A DNA stretch of 64,000 nucleotides from Chromobacterium sp. ATCC 53434 (GTDB lineage Bacteria > Pseudomonadota > Gammaproteobacteria > Burkholderiales > Chromobacteriaceae): assembly GCF_002848345.1 (NCBI RefSeq), contig NZ_CP025429.1, forward strand, positions 3,038,001 through 3,102,000, read 5' to 3'. How positions within the stretch are numbered: position 1 is the first letter of the stretch; each line of letters begins with the position of its first letter. A program made the position numbers and the translations under genes. Shown in pieces: positions 1-7,680 of this stretch. Under the pieces are notes generated by a model. That model was not told where the DNA came from. It did no database searches and saw nothing but the letters and a program-made list of their open reading frames with translations.

Positions 1-480
1 CGGTGAAGGGTGGCTGTACTTGGCGGTGGTACTCGACCTGTACTCCCGGGCGATAGTGGGCTGGGCCATGCATCATCGAATGCAGCAAGAACTGGTGCAT
101 GCTGCCCTGACGATGGCAGTGGCGCGTCGCCAGCCTTCAGGAGAGGTAATTCTGCATTCGGACCGCGGGAGTCAGTACTGTGCCTTTGACTACCAGGCGT
201 TGCTGAAGCGGCATGGGATAGTACCGAGCCACTCCCGCGCCGGGAACTGCTGGGATAATGCAGCGATGGAGAGCTTCTTCCGTTCACTGAAATCGGAACG
301 TGTTTATCTGACCCACTACCGGAGCTACGAGGAGGCGCGTACAGATGTGTTTGATTACATCCGTTTTTACAATCACCAACGACGTCATTCGACCCTGGGG
401 TATCTGACCCCGGTTGAGTTCGAACGCCGCCGCTCAGAGCTTAGCGCTTAACCCTCTGTCCATGGGGAGTGGGACAGACC
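1..480 (+). mobile_element. IS3-family insertion sequence, right-hand part
   Basis: The window opens inside an IS3-type element. Visible are the 3' two thirds of the orfB transposase (2-451) and, 1 to 30 bases beyond its stop, a run at about 453-480 that reads inward from TGGTCTGTCCC on the other strand and is a plausible right terminal inverted repeat. The left end, orfA and the programmed frameshift region lie before the window, so the repeat pair and target duplication cannot be checked. Confidence 0.75.
2..451 (+). CDS. IS3-family transposase OrfB, C-terminal part
   Basis: DDE-type integrase core of an IS3 transposase, cut by the window start. The reading frame is open from base 2. The three catalytic acidic residues are visible: Asp in VVLDLYSR (codon at 35), Asp in HSDRGSQY (codon at 161) and Glu in AMESFFRSLK (codon at 269). 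The second Asp and the Glu are 35 residues apart, the D-35-E spacing of this family. The YNHQRRHSTLGYLTP segment near the C-terminus is typical of IS3 OrfB. No stop or frameshift is seen in the visible part, so this half looks intact. It probably works only as an OrfAB fusion, whose first half is off the window. Confidence 0.92.
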   Translation, partial: GEGWLYLAVVLDLYSRAIVGWAMHHRMQQELVHAALTMAVARRQPSGEVILHSDRGSQYCAFDYQALLKRHGIVPSHSRAGNCWDNAAMESFFRSLKSERVYLTHYRSYEEARTDVFDYIRFYNHQRRHSTLGYLTPVEFERRRSELSA

Positions 481-1161
481 AGACACCCCCCTTGATCTCT
501 GAAGGCCTGCAAACGCATGCCTGGCAAGAAGGCGTAATAATACCGCCATTACTGGGCGGGTGCAGCTTATGCTTTGAGAGAAGCTCCAAAGTATTTCCCT
601 AGACATGAAATGTCAATTGACTAATTGTCAATAAAGGGAAGGAGAGACATGCTGCGATAACACGGGCTGGCGATAGTCGTCAGAGCGCAAAACGATGCAA
701 CTGCCAAGTGGAAAGAATATGTCGTCCTGGATCCAAAACCGGCCTAGAAGTGACAGTCAGTTGCGGCTTCCGATGGAGATTCGGCGAGATTTGGCAGCCC
801 TCCCAAGGCCATCAACAACAAAGATAGCTCTGGCAACAAAGATTCGGTCAACAACACAAGCATGCTGACCAACCCGCGTGCGCTTTGGCTGCTTATCGGC
901 CGAAGCGGTCGGTCATTGAGGGCTGAGTAAAGGTCCGCTTCAGGATATAAATCGGACATCCACCCTTGTTGTTGGGTGGATGTCCGGTTCCGACCCTAAG
1001 CGGAAATTGCCCGCCGGCTAGAAGAAGCGGACGTTAGGCGTCCATTGGAACGGCTGGCTAGCGAGGCAATCGGGCCGATGCCGCAGATGACCCGAAAACA
1101 CCCCCTTGATATTTATTTAAAATCAATGGCTTAAAATGATCTGCATGAGGGTAGTGAACCG
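481..1161. other. Gene-poor stretch between IS element and nuclease-like gene
   Basis: About 680 bases with no coding region I can support. Open frames here (for example 744-959 on the minus strand) have no recognisable protein features. The DNA is less GC-rich than the core genome. It holds a 10-base perfect palindrome GTCAATTGAC at 612-621, and a strong hairpin at 953-986 listed separately. It also has phrases such as GCGGAC(G/A)TT that look like the debris often found around insertion sequences. It is best read as decayed mobile-element DNA. Confidence 0.5.
953..986. repeat. Perfect 13-bp hairpin
   Basis: CGGACATCCACCC (953-965) is followed by an 8-base loop TTGTTGTT and its exact reverse complement (974-986). 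No T-run follows on either strand, so a simple intrinsic terminator is unlikely. I checked for the flanking core sites of an integron attC site: GTTAGGC occurs downstream at 1033-1039, but no matching complementary core was found upstream. Function unknown. Confidence 0.6.
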
Positions 1162-2358
1162 CTAGGCTGGCCACTTTGTGTCTTTGAAGTAGCCAAGATC
1201 GGACTGAATGCCTTTAACCTTCTCGTCATCAGATGGATCCCAGATAGGCATGTGCAGGTAGAGAATGTCAGACGAGTGTCCGTGCTTGCCGGCCTGCGGT
1301 CGATCAATAGCAATGCCTACGATCGTTTTGACGCTCTTGCATCTTCCGCGAACAACGAAGCAACGAAGGAATAGCTCGCGGCTACGATGCTCGCGGTCGG
1401 AGGTGTCGCCAGTCGTGAAGACAAACGCGGTATCGTTGTCCGCGACTACGACTCTGGCCGCAACGCGCGCATGGTCAGGACGCAAGAACTCAAGGAGCGA
1501 GTCAGCAAGATTCGCGCGGTGCCCACGCGGCTGCAGCGCCATCGCGACGAGTGCCAGCTCGTTCTGCGTTACCTCATTTCGGAACATGTCGAACATTCCG
1601 CCGGTGAGGAGGTCGTCGACGTAGCTCTCGATCAGTCGATCCCACGCATACGACGACTCAAGGTCACGATTGCGAGCCAAATAGTCTGTGTGCTTGATCG
1701 TCGCGGCCCAGATCCCTTCGGTAATGATGGCGAGAACCGGATGGTTTGTAGCGGGATCGATCAGCCCAAAGTCAGATCCGTTCTGGACATAGAGAGCCAA
1801 CAGGTCCTCCGCTCCGCCACCAGAAAATACTGGTCGAACACCACGGTCAAAGATGTTCTCTACGGCACTCAGGTAGCGCACGAAGTCGGTAATAGTCGTC
1901 AATTCGCTAAATGCCGCCTCCAGACTCAGCTCATCCAAGAGATGGACGAAACCATGACCGAAATCGCCCCACTTCAGAGGTACTTCACCTCGACCTCCGA
2001 GAGAGATGGTGACGCGATGAAATTGGCGATCTTCCTTGGGGGGCAACATGACCTCTCGTCCGTCGCCTCTAACGACCCGGTCAGACACTCTAAGCCAACG
2101 CTCGGCTCCCCAGATTTGCTTGACCGATTTGTCAATAGCTGCCTTCTGCCATCGTTCCCAACCAATCTTGTCGCCGGTATCTCGATACTCGATCTCCTTG
2201 ACGGACAAGATGATGATGTGAGGCCCGCATACGACAAGGCAATCGCACAGCTCCTTACCGCCCTTGCCAACGGGATTGGGATGAGTCCATAACCGAAGGA
2301 AGCTGCTTGTGCTCAGCCGGTTGACCAAAGCTTCTGATGGAGTGAGGCCTGTGTCCAT
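1162..2358 (-). CDS. Uncharacterised protein with N-terminal PD-(D/E)xK nuclease-like motif
   Basis: A 398-residue soluble protein of no named family that I can assign. Residues 30-56 read GKGGKELCDCLVV then IIILSVKEIE. The Glu36, Asp39 and Ser52-x-Lys54 pattern in a beta-rich context is what the PD-(D/E)xK nuclease fold looks like, so a DNA- or RNA-cleaving N-terminal domain is a reasonable inference. The remaining 330 residues have no motif I recognise. There is no signal peptide and no membrane segment. The gene stands alone, with mobile-element DNA on one side and a recombinase on the other, and its base composition is lower in GC than the core genome. Start chosen at 2358; the ribosome site upstream (GGTGAACGA) is weak. 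A defence role is possible but not shown. Confidence 0.55.
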   Translation of the reverse strand: MDTGLTPSEALVNRLSTSSFLRLWTHPNPVGKGGKELCDCLVVCGPHIIILSVKEIEYRDTGDKIGWERWQKAAIDKSVKQIWGAERWLRVSDRVVRGDGREVMLPPKEDRQFHRVTISLGGRGEVPLKWGDFGHGFVHLLDELSLEAAFSELTTITDFVRYLSAVENIFDRGVRPVFSGGGAEDLLALYVQNGSDFGLIDPATNHPVLAIITEGIWAATIKHTDYLARNRDLESSYAWDRLIESYVDDLLTGGMFDMFRNEVTQNELALVAMALQPRGHRANLADSLLEFLRPDHARVAARVVVADNDTAFVFTTGDTSDREHRSRELFLRCFVVRGRCKSVKTIVGIAIDRPQAGKHGHSSDILYLHMPIWDPSDDEKVKGIQSDLGYFKDTKWPA

Positions 2359-2541
2359 TCGTTCACCATTCAGCGATTCATTTTATTCGGACATTATGCC
2401 ATTTTGATGGATGACAGCTTTGCGGCAGCCATGTTGAGCGGCTGCAACTGGCTGATATAACCCATTTGGCATGTTACTACTTGGATAAAAATCCCGAAAA
2501 CATTGAATAATCAGGCTTCGAGCACAAACTAGGAGTCTGTT

Positions 2542-3159
2542 ATGGAAACGATCCAGAAGCATGAAGCTTGGAACAAGGGCAAGCTCGTCGGGCAGAAACC
2601 ACCACTGAAGCCCAAAGATATTTGGGCAATCCGTATTCATCTTCAGAATGTCCATGCCGTGCGTGATCTGGCTATGTTCAACTTGGCAATCGACAGCAAG
2701 CTGCGAGGCTGTGATCTGGTCAGCTTACGGGTACGAGACATCTGCCATGGAGCGCAGATCCTTTCTCGTGCCATGGTAATCCAGCGGAAAACGCAGCGCC
2801 CGGTGCAATTTGAACTAACGGAGCCAACAAGATCGGCGGTTGCGGCCTGGATAGAAAAAGCACATCTGCGGGGCGGGGATCAATACCTCTTCCCGAGCAG
2901 AGTCAAATGTTCGCCTCATATCTCCACACGCCAATATGCACGTATCGTGCATCATTGGGCTGCGGCAGCTGGGCTGGACTCCTCAATCTACGGAACCCAT
3001 TCGATGCGGCGGACCAAAGCCACGCTGATCTATAAACGGACCAAAAACCTTCGAGTGGTCCAGTTGCTGTTGGGCCACACCAAACTGGAAAGTACGGTGC
3101 GGTACCTCGGCATTGAGGTAGATGATGCGTTGGAGATTTCCGAGCAAACTGAGATCTGA
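2542..3159 (+). CDS. Short tyrosine recombinase, catalytic domain only
   Basis: Site-specific recombinase of the phage integrase (tyrosine recombinase) family, 205 residues. All catalytic positions can be found: Arg55 (SKLRGCD), Lys83 in the beta-hairpin, His153 and Arg156 (HSMRRT), His179 (LLLGHT) and Tyr188 (TVRYLG). The protein starts almost directly at the catalytic domain and lacks the SAM-like N-terminal DNA-binding domain of XerC/XerD or phage integrases. Short solitary recombinases of this type recur in mobile regions of proteobacteria. It lies between the nuclease-like gene and a decayed integrase, consistent with an island. The start ATG at 2542 follows TAGGAGTCTGTT, a good ribosome site. 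DNA target unknown. Confidence 0.85.
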   Translation: METIQKHEAWNKGKLVGQKPPLKPKDIWAIRIHLQNVHAVRDLAMFNLAIDSKLRGCDLVSLRVRDICHGAQILSRAMVIQRKTQRPVQFELTEPTRSAVAAWIEKAHLRGGDQYLFPSRVKCSPHISTRQYARIVHHWAAAAGLDSSIYGTHSMRRTKATLIYKRTKNLRVVQLLLGHTKLESTVRYLGIEVDDALEISEQTEI

Positions 3160-3304
3160 ACCAACGTTAGCGGTCGTGCATACTTTTATGAACGGCTGCT
3201 TCCTGATGTCATGCCGTACGCGTACAATCGGCCAAGACCGGTCCTTCATTGTGTCCCAATTCGACTGGTCCGGTGTCTTCGGGCAATGTACAGCCGAATG
3301 CACG

Positions 3305-3450
3305 GCCCATCCGTGTGAAGTTGCCGAGCATGCGCTGACCCACTATCTACCTGACAAGGTAGAGGCGGCCTATCAGCACAGAATCTTGCTGGAAAATGCC
3401 GCAAACTTATGGCCGACTGGGGTAAGTGCATTAATGCCGGCACGACCTAA
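3305..3450 (+). pseudogene. C-terminal remnant of a P4-type integrase
   Basis: In one frame 3314-3408 reads CEVAEHALTHYLPDKVEAAY and onwards, the helix carrying the end of the catalytic domain of P4-family (DUF4102) integrases, where EHALAH-LPDKVEAAYQR is typical. The protein then continues in another frame from 3409 as MADWGKCINAGTT and stops at 3450, matching the usual 'LMADWAxYC' end of these integrases. So a frameshift has split the tail, and nothing of the N-terminal two thirds remains upstream. It marks the scar of a former integrative element, with transcription in the same direction as the neighbouring short recombinase. Confidence 0.7.
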
Positions 3451-3511
3451 AAGCTCTTGGCCCCACACTTGAAAAGTGCCACTCTAGGCAAAAGGAAATC
3501 AGGTTTTACCC

Positions 3512-5215
3512 ATGCGCCCGTTCAAACTGTCAGATCTTCAAGCTCTTTCGGAAAAGCCTGAAAAGGATGATGCCGCCTGGCTCGCAGGGGCTGCAGATGC
3601 CATTGGCTACCTGAAAGCGAATACTCAAAATGATGAGATCATCATCTACGCAAGCGGGAACAGCGTCCTGATCCACGGAGCGTTGGCACTGGCAAAAAAC
3701 GTTACACCGCCAGACGGAGATGCGCTGCAGAACATGCACATGATGATGGATGACTGCTGGAAGATTCAGAAATCATGGGGCGGTGGCCAAGGGCATCGCA
3801 TGTACCTGGAGCCACCACTGGATGGCAGCAAGTCATTTAAAGGCGGCGAGGCTCTAATTTTCCGCCGCGTCTTCAATGGCGTTGCGGAAAGCCGCTCGTC
3901 CATTGAGTTGAGTCAGAAACTTGTGCACAGCCTTGATCTGCACTATTTGCGGGAACGAAATGCTTATTGCCGCCTTGACGCCCGGGGCGACATTGAGGAT
4001 GTGATCAAGATCATCCAACGCAAGGCGTCACCACCTTTCGAGCATCTGGATGTCGTCACGATCCTAAGAAAGGATCTGGATGCGTATATGGCACTATCCA
4101 AAACGTGCCTTGTTTTGAAATTTGACTTCACTCGCGTCAGATGGGGCAGCTTTGCAGGCTGGGGGCATACCAACAGATACAACAAAGATGAAGTGGATCT
4201 GTTTTATCACGGTGGCGTTGATGGCGAAGCCAGCTATTGCAACGGTGCAATGATCGTGCGCCCACAGGTGACTGTGCGCGGTCTGGTCAAAGCATGGAAG
4301 GATGAAGAAAATCCATCCAAGCGCAAATACGCCACTTTCAAAATCTTTGACCGCAAGAACAACTGCAACGTCGAAACATCGTGCGGCCCGGGCTCTCTAT
4401 CCAACTACTTTCAGAAATCCGATCTGCCCTGGGAAATTTCACCGGCTTTTTTTAGACCGGAAGTTTTGCACCGCTTCAAGGCCGATCCGGAAAAATACGC
4501 CCTAGAAGACAGAAGCATTACTTGCCGGAATGCCTGGTACTTGAAATCTTATGACATCAATGAGGCCGGACAGGTTCATGCATACATTGGCGATCTGGCC
4601 CGTCTGCCCTATGAAGAACAGCTCTATTGGCAATCCTTCAACGAATGGCCCAAGGGAACGATTTCAGCACGCGCGTTTCAGACTGACATTGCAGGGGACT
4701 GGGATCTGTCCTATGAGCCTTTGGGCGCGCTAAAGCACACGATTTCGGCTATGGAAAAAGATCCCCCGGCTTGGTGGAAGTCGCGAGGCACGGCGCTGAG
4801 CGACGCTGTTCGATATCCCGCGACAGATTCGGTCAAGGAATGGGGCGATGAAGTGCTAGCGCTCGATCAGTATCTTGTTGAAGGTTTTTTGCAAAAGCCG
4901 CTGAGCGACGTGGCCAAATCCGGAGGCCGCAGCATTGAACCCAAATGGGCGTCGCTGCGCGTGCTTCAGGAAGCGCTTGTGGCCAAGGGCGCAACGGAAG
5001 ACCACGCCAAGTTATTGGTTCAACCAATGCAGAAACTACATGCCCTGCGCACGGAAGTGCGCGGCCATGCGTCTACAGAGAAAAAGAAAAAAGCAATTTC
5101 TGAAGCGCGGACAGACTACGGCAATCTACGGGAGCATTTCACGCACGTCGTGACAGAATGCGAAAGGGCCCTGGCTGAGATCTTAAGGATCTTCGATATC
5201 AAACTGGACAGCTAG
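3512..5215 (+). CDS. Uncharacterised 567-residue island protein with HEPN-like C-terminal motif
   Basis: I do not recognise this family. It is a soluble protein without signal peptide or membrane segments. The first 350 residues are rich in aromatic and charged residues (for example KSWGGGQGHRMYLEPP, DVDLFYHGG-type segments). The last 120 are mostly helical. Near the end, LHALRTEVRGHAS gives Arg513-x5-His519, which fits the Rx4-6H motif of HEPN ribonuclease domains, in a helix-rich setting like Abi-type proteins. That assignment is inference from a short motif. The gene is AT-richer than the core, follows a decayed integrase by 61 bases, and is the last gene before core DNA resumes. AGGCAAAAGGAAA lies upstream of ATG 3512. 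A stand-alone defence effector is possible. Confidence 0.6.
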   Translation: MRPFKLSDLQALSEKPEKDDAAWLAGAADAIGYLKANTQNDEIIIYASGNSVLIHGALALAKNVTPPDGDALQNMHMMMDDCWKIQKSWGGGQGHRMYLEPPLDGSKSFKGGEALIFRRVFNGVAESRSSIELSQKLVHSLDLHYLRERNAYCRLDARGDIEDVIKIIQRKASPPFEHLDVVTILRKDLDAYMALSKTCLVLKFDFTRVRWGSFAGWGHTNRYNKDEVDLFYHGGVDGEASYCNGAMIVRPQVTVRGLVKAWKDEENPSKRKYATFKIFDRKNNCNVETSCGPGSLSNYFQKSDLPWEISPAFFRPEVLHRFKADPEKYALEDRSITCRNAWYLKSYDINEAGQVHAYIGDLARLPYEEQLYWQSFNEWPKGTISARAFQTDIAGDWDLSYEPLGALKHTISAMEKDPPAWWKSRGTALSDAVRYPATDSVKEWGDEVLALDQYLVEGFLQKPLSDVAKSGGRSIEPKWASLRVLQEALVAKGATEDHAKLLVQPMQKLHALRTEVRGHASTEKKKKAISEARTDYGNLREHFTHVVTECERALAEILRIFDIKLDS

Positions 5216-5477
5216 CCGCTCTGTCGCTTCAGAACGGTCGATGGTACTAATCACTTTGCGCACGAGGTCATTGACGCAAGGCAGCCTTGGACTCGTGTTA
5301 CTCAACTGCTGCTTTGGGCCGGGAGCTCGCGTTCCCCATTGCAGGTAGCAGACGTTCGGTGCCCGTGGTAAAGAAATGGCGGGTATGTGGCCCTGAGCAG
5401 ACGCTCAGGGCAGATAGGGTGGAAGACCGCTTGGGCCGATGAGTTGCCACCGCTATCCATCCGATCCAACACTTCAC
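5216..5477. other. Island-to-core junction, no gene seen
   Basis: Non-coding by inspection. It includes an 8-bp hairpin CCCTGAGC (5391-5398) with GCTCAGGG (5403-5410) and no T-run. Composition changes here from the less GC-rich island to the GC-rich core genome, so the right junction of the accessory segment probably lies in this stretch. I found no duplicated attachment core. Confidence 0.45.
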
Positions 5478-5509
5478 AAAAAAGCCACCCCGGAAAACCG
5501 GGGTGGCTT
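5478..5509 (-). terminator. Intrinsic terminator of the GT39 gene
   Basis: GCCACCCCGG (5484-5493), loop AAAA, CCGGGGTGGC (5498-5507). On the minus strand the 10-bp stem is followed by six T (plus-strand A-run 5478-5483). It lies 21 bases beyond the stop of the glycosyltransferase gene. Confidence 0.9.
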
Positions 5510-5530
5510 TGACGACTACGCTCCTGCGCC

Positions 5531-7189
5531 CTACTCCGCCAGCTTCGCCGGCGGCAGCCGCTGCAGCAGCGCGAAGGTCATGTTCTGTTCGCGCGGGCGG
5601 TGGCCGGTCCACAGCACCTGCCAGCCCGGCTCGGCCACGCCTTCCTCGCTGTTGCGCACCACCAGCCAGTAGTCGCACGGCGCGGTTTCGCCGGCGGGGA
5701 ACGGCAACAGTTCGATGCCGGCGTAGTAGCGCCAGCTGATCAGCGCCAGCTTGTTGCGGCTTTCGGTGGCGATGCAGCTGGCCCCGGCCGGCAGCTTACG
5801 CTGCATGTTCTCCACCACCGGGCGGTAGCTCTTGGCGGCGTCGAACCACGGCAGCCACAGCGTCAGGCCCAGGCCCCACAGCAGCGTCAGGCCGGCGGCC
5901 CAGTTGGTGACCGCCTGGCGGCCGCGCAGATTGCGCCGGCTCAGCGCCCACAGCCACACCAGCGTGGCCACCAGCGCGCCGGACGCCTGCCACCACGACA
6001 CATGCGGCTGGTAGAACGGGCTGAAATACTGGGCGCGGCCGGCCAGGCCCTGCGGCCAGCCGTAGTTCATCGCCGCCCAGCCCAGCCACACCAACAGGCC
6101 GAACAGGCCGAAGGTCATCAGCGCGAACCAGTTGAGGAAGGCGGCGGCGCCGCGGCGCAGATTGTCCAGCTCCACCGCCGCCAGCATGGACAGCGGCAGC
6201 AGCAGCGGCATCGCGTCGGTGATGCTGGCGCGGTTGGACAGCGTCAGGAACAGCGCGATCATCACCGAGAACACCAGCGGCAGCTGCAGCTTGGGCGTGT
6301 GCAGTTCGCGGTTGCGGTACAGCGTCCACACCGCCAGCGGCCAGGCCGGGAAGGCGAACCACAGCGCGTTCAGGCTGTAGTAGCCGAAGTCGTGGAACAG
6401 CCGCACCCGGTGGAAGCCGCTGGTCTGGTCCAGCGCGTAGTTGGCCCACCAGTCGGCGTAGACCGCCGGATAGTCACGGGCCAGCAGCATCGGCCACACC
6501 AGTATCGACGGCACGGCCACCAGCAGCGCCAGCAGCAGCGTCAGCGCGTAGTTCTTGCTGCGCCAGCCGCTGAAGGCCGGCAGCATCAGCGCGGCCAGCC
6601 AGATCAGCAACAGGTCCATCAGGCTGCCGCCGAGGAAGGTGGCGACGCTGGCGGCGCCCAGCAAGGCGCCGGCCAGGCCCGGCGAGCGCAGCGTCAGCGC
6701 CAGCGCGTAGAAGGCGGCGGCGAAGCCGGCGAAGCTGGCCACCGTCGGCGTCAGTTGATGGCCGGCCTCGACCAGGCCTATGCAGCCTATCAGTATCATC
6801 ACCACGCTGCGGCCGTGGCGGCGGCCTATCAGCTCGCGGCCGGCCATGCCGGCCAGCAGCAGCGACAGCGCCATCAGCATCGGCGTGGCCATGCGCGCGG
6901 CGTCGTGCGCCGGCAGCAGCCACGGCGAGAACAGCTTGATGCAGCCGGCGGCCAGCCAGTAGTACAGCGGGGGATTGTCGAGGTAGGGGGCACCCTGCAG
7001 CGTGGGCAGCAGCCAGTTGCCGCTGTGCAGCATGCTTTGCGCCACCGCCAGCACGAACGGTTCGTCCGGCTTCCACGGGTCGTGTCCGAGTATGCCGGGC
7101 CACAGCCAGATGAAGCACAGCAGCAGCAGCACCCAGGGTTTCTCGGTAGGCTTGGCCAGCTGGCTGGCCTGGGAGGAATAAGTCAGCAT
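5531..7189 (-). CDS. GT39/ArnT-like membrane glycosyltransferase
   Basis: Integral membrane glycosyltransferase of the dolichyl-phosphate-mannose mannosyltransferase (GT39/ArnT) superfamily, 552 residues. These enzymes move a sugar from an undecaprenyl- or polyprenyl-phosphate carrier to lipid A, protein or glycan at the periplasmic face. The signature loop after the first membrane helix, HDPWKPDEP (about residues 36-44), carries the Asp and Glu used in catalysis. About ten hydrophobic helices follow, then a 100-residue polar C-terminal domain. It resembles ArnT in layout but none of the other arn genes is nearby, so the donor sugar and acceptor remain open. It is a single gene with its own terminator. 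Start at 7189; the next gene upstream is rpmE, ending in its own terminator. Confidence 0.85.
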   Translation of the reverse strand: MLTYSSQASQLAKPTEKPWVLLLLCFIWLWPGILGHDPWKPDEPFVLAVAQSMLHSGNWLLPTLQGAPYLDNPPLYYWLAAGCIKLFSPWLLPAHDAARMATPMLMALSLLLAGMAGRELIGRRHGRSVVMILIGCIGLVEAGHQLTPTVASFAGFAAAFYALALTLRSPGLAGALLGAASVATFLGGSLMDLLLIWLAALMLPAFSGWRSKNYALTLLLALLVAVPSILVWPMLLARDYPAVYADWWANYALDQTSGFHRVRLFHDFGYYSLNALWFAFPAWPLAVWTLYRNRELHTPKLQLPLVFSVMIALFLTLSNRASITDAMPLLLPLSMLAAVELDNLRRGAAAFLNWFALMTFGLFGLLVWLGWAAMNYGWPQGLAGRAQYFSPFYQPHVSWWQASGALVATLVWLWALSRRNLRGRQAVTNWAAGLTLLWGLGLTLWLPWFDAAKSYRPVVENMQRKLPAGASCIATESRNKLALISWRYYAGIELLPFPAGETAPCDYWLVVRNSEEGVAEPGWQVLWTGHRPREQNMTFALLQRLPPAKLAE

Positions 7190-7212
7190 CCTGCCACCTT
7201 GTCGTTTGGTAA

Positions 7213-7268
7213 GAACCGGTTCACGATCTCTTGCGAGCGCACAGGTGAAAAAGATCGTGAACAGGTTC
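7213..7268. repeat. 17-bp inverted repeat upstream of the GT39 gene
   Basis: GAACCGGTTCACGATCT (7213-7229) and AGATCGTGAACAGGTTC (7252-7268) are inverted copies with one mismatch, separated by 22 bases. The pair sits between the rpmE terminator and the start of the glycosyltransferase, so it falls in the promoter or leader of that gene. It could be an operator or a leader hairpin. There is no T-run. Confidence 0.6.
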
Positions 7269-7306
7269 TACTGGTTCAACATATGATCCGATGCCGCGAT
7301 GGAATG

Positions 7307-7334
7307 AAAAAAGGCAGCCAGCGGCTGCCCTTTT
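7307..7334 (-). terminator. Intrinsic terminator of rpmE
   Basis: GGCAGCC (7313-7319) and GGCTGCC (7323-7329) flank a 3-base loop. On the minus strand a run of six T follows (A-run 7307-7312). It lies about 25 bases past the rpmE stop codon. Confidence 0.85.
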
Positions 7335-7359
7335 CGGATACCAGAATGCGGCAAGGCGC

Positions 7360-7575
7360 TTAGCGCTTGAAGAAGCTGCCGAATTTCTGGTTGAACTTGT
7401 CCACGCGACCAGCGGTGTCCACGATCTTCTGCTTGCCGGTGTAGAACGGGTGGCAGTTGGAGCACACTTCGATGCCGAAGCTGTCCTTGGACATGGTGGA
7501 CTTGGTCACGAACTGGCTGCCGCAGGAGCAGGTCACGGACAGGTCTTTGTAAGTCGGGTGAATATCGGTTTTCAT
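7360..7575 (-). CDS. rpmE: 50S ribosomal protein L31
   Basis: Ribosomal protein L31, a component of the large subunit that bridges to the 30S head. 71 residues, the usual length. It begins MKTDIHPTY and carries the zinc-binding cysteines of the Zn-containing form (CSCGS at about 16-20 and [10 protein letters not shown] at about 37-46), so this is the C+ type rather than the zinc-free paralogue made under zinc starvation. A longer open frame runs upstream, but ATG 7575 has an AGGTAGAGAG ribosome site and matches the family start. It is monocistronic, between cysS upstream and the GT39 gene downstream, with its own terminator. Confidence 0.97.
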   Translation of the reverse strand: MKTDIHPTYKDLSVTCSCGSQFVTKSTMSKDSFGIEVCSNCHPFYTGKQKIVDTAGRVDKFNQKFGSFFKR

Positions 7576-7680
7576 CTCTCTACCTTTCATAACGGGTGCA
7601 GGGGTTTTGCCTGCACTGCTTGCGAAACACGGTATTATCCGCCGATTATCGCCACTTGACAAGCATGCGAATGGCAGCGC

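Noticed and set aside
744..959. 71-codon minus-strand ORF in the left island
   Set aside because: No ribosome site, no recognisable domain, and it ends inside the hairpin region.
1033..1039. GTTAGGC as a possible integron attC core
   Set aside because: No complementary RYYYAAC core was found at a suitable distance, so an attC site is not supported.
5298..5678. 126-codon minus-strand ORF across the island junction
   Set aside because: It runs through the terminator of the GT39 gene and overlaps that gene in another frame.
5600..7363. Long plus-strand open frame opposite the GT39 gene
   Set aside because: Gln/His/Arg-rich shadow translation of a GC-rich membrane protein gene; no family features and no ribosome site.
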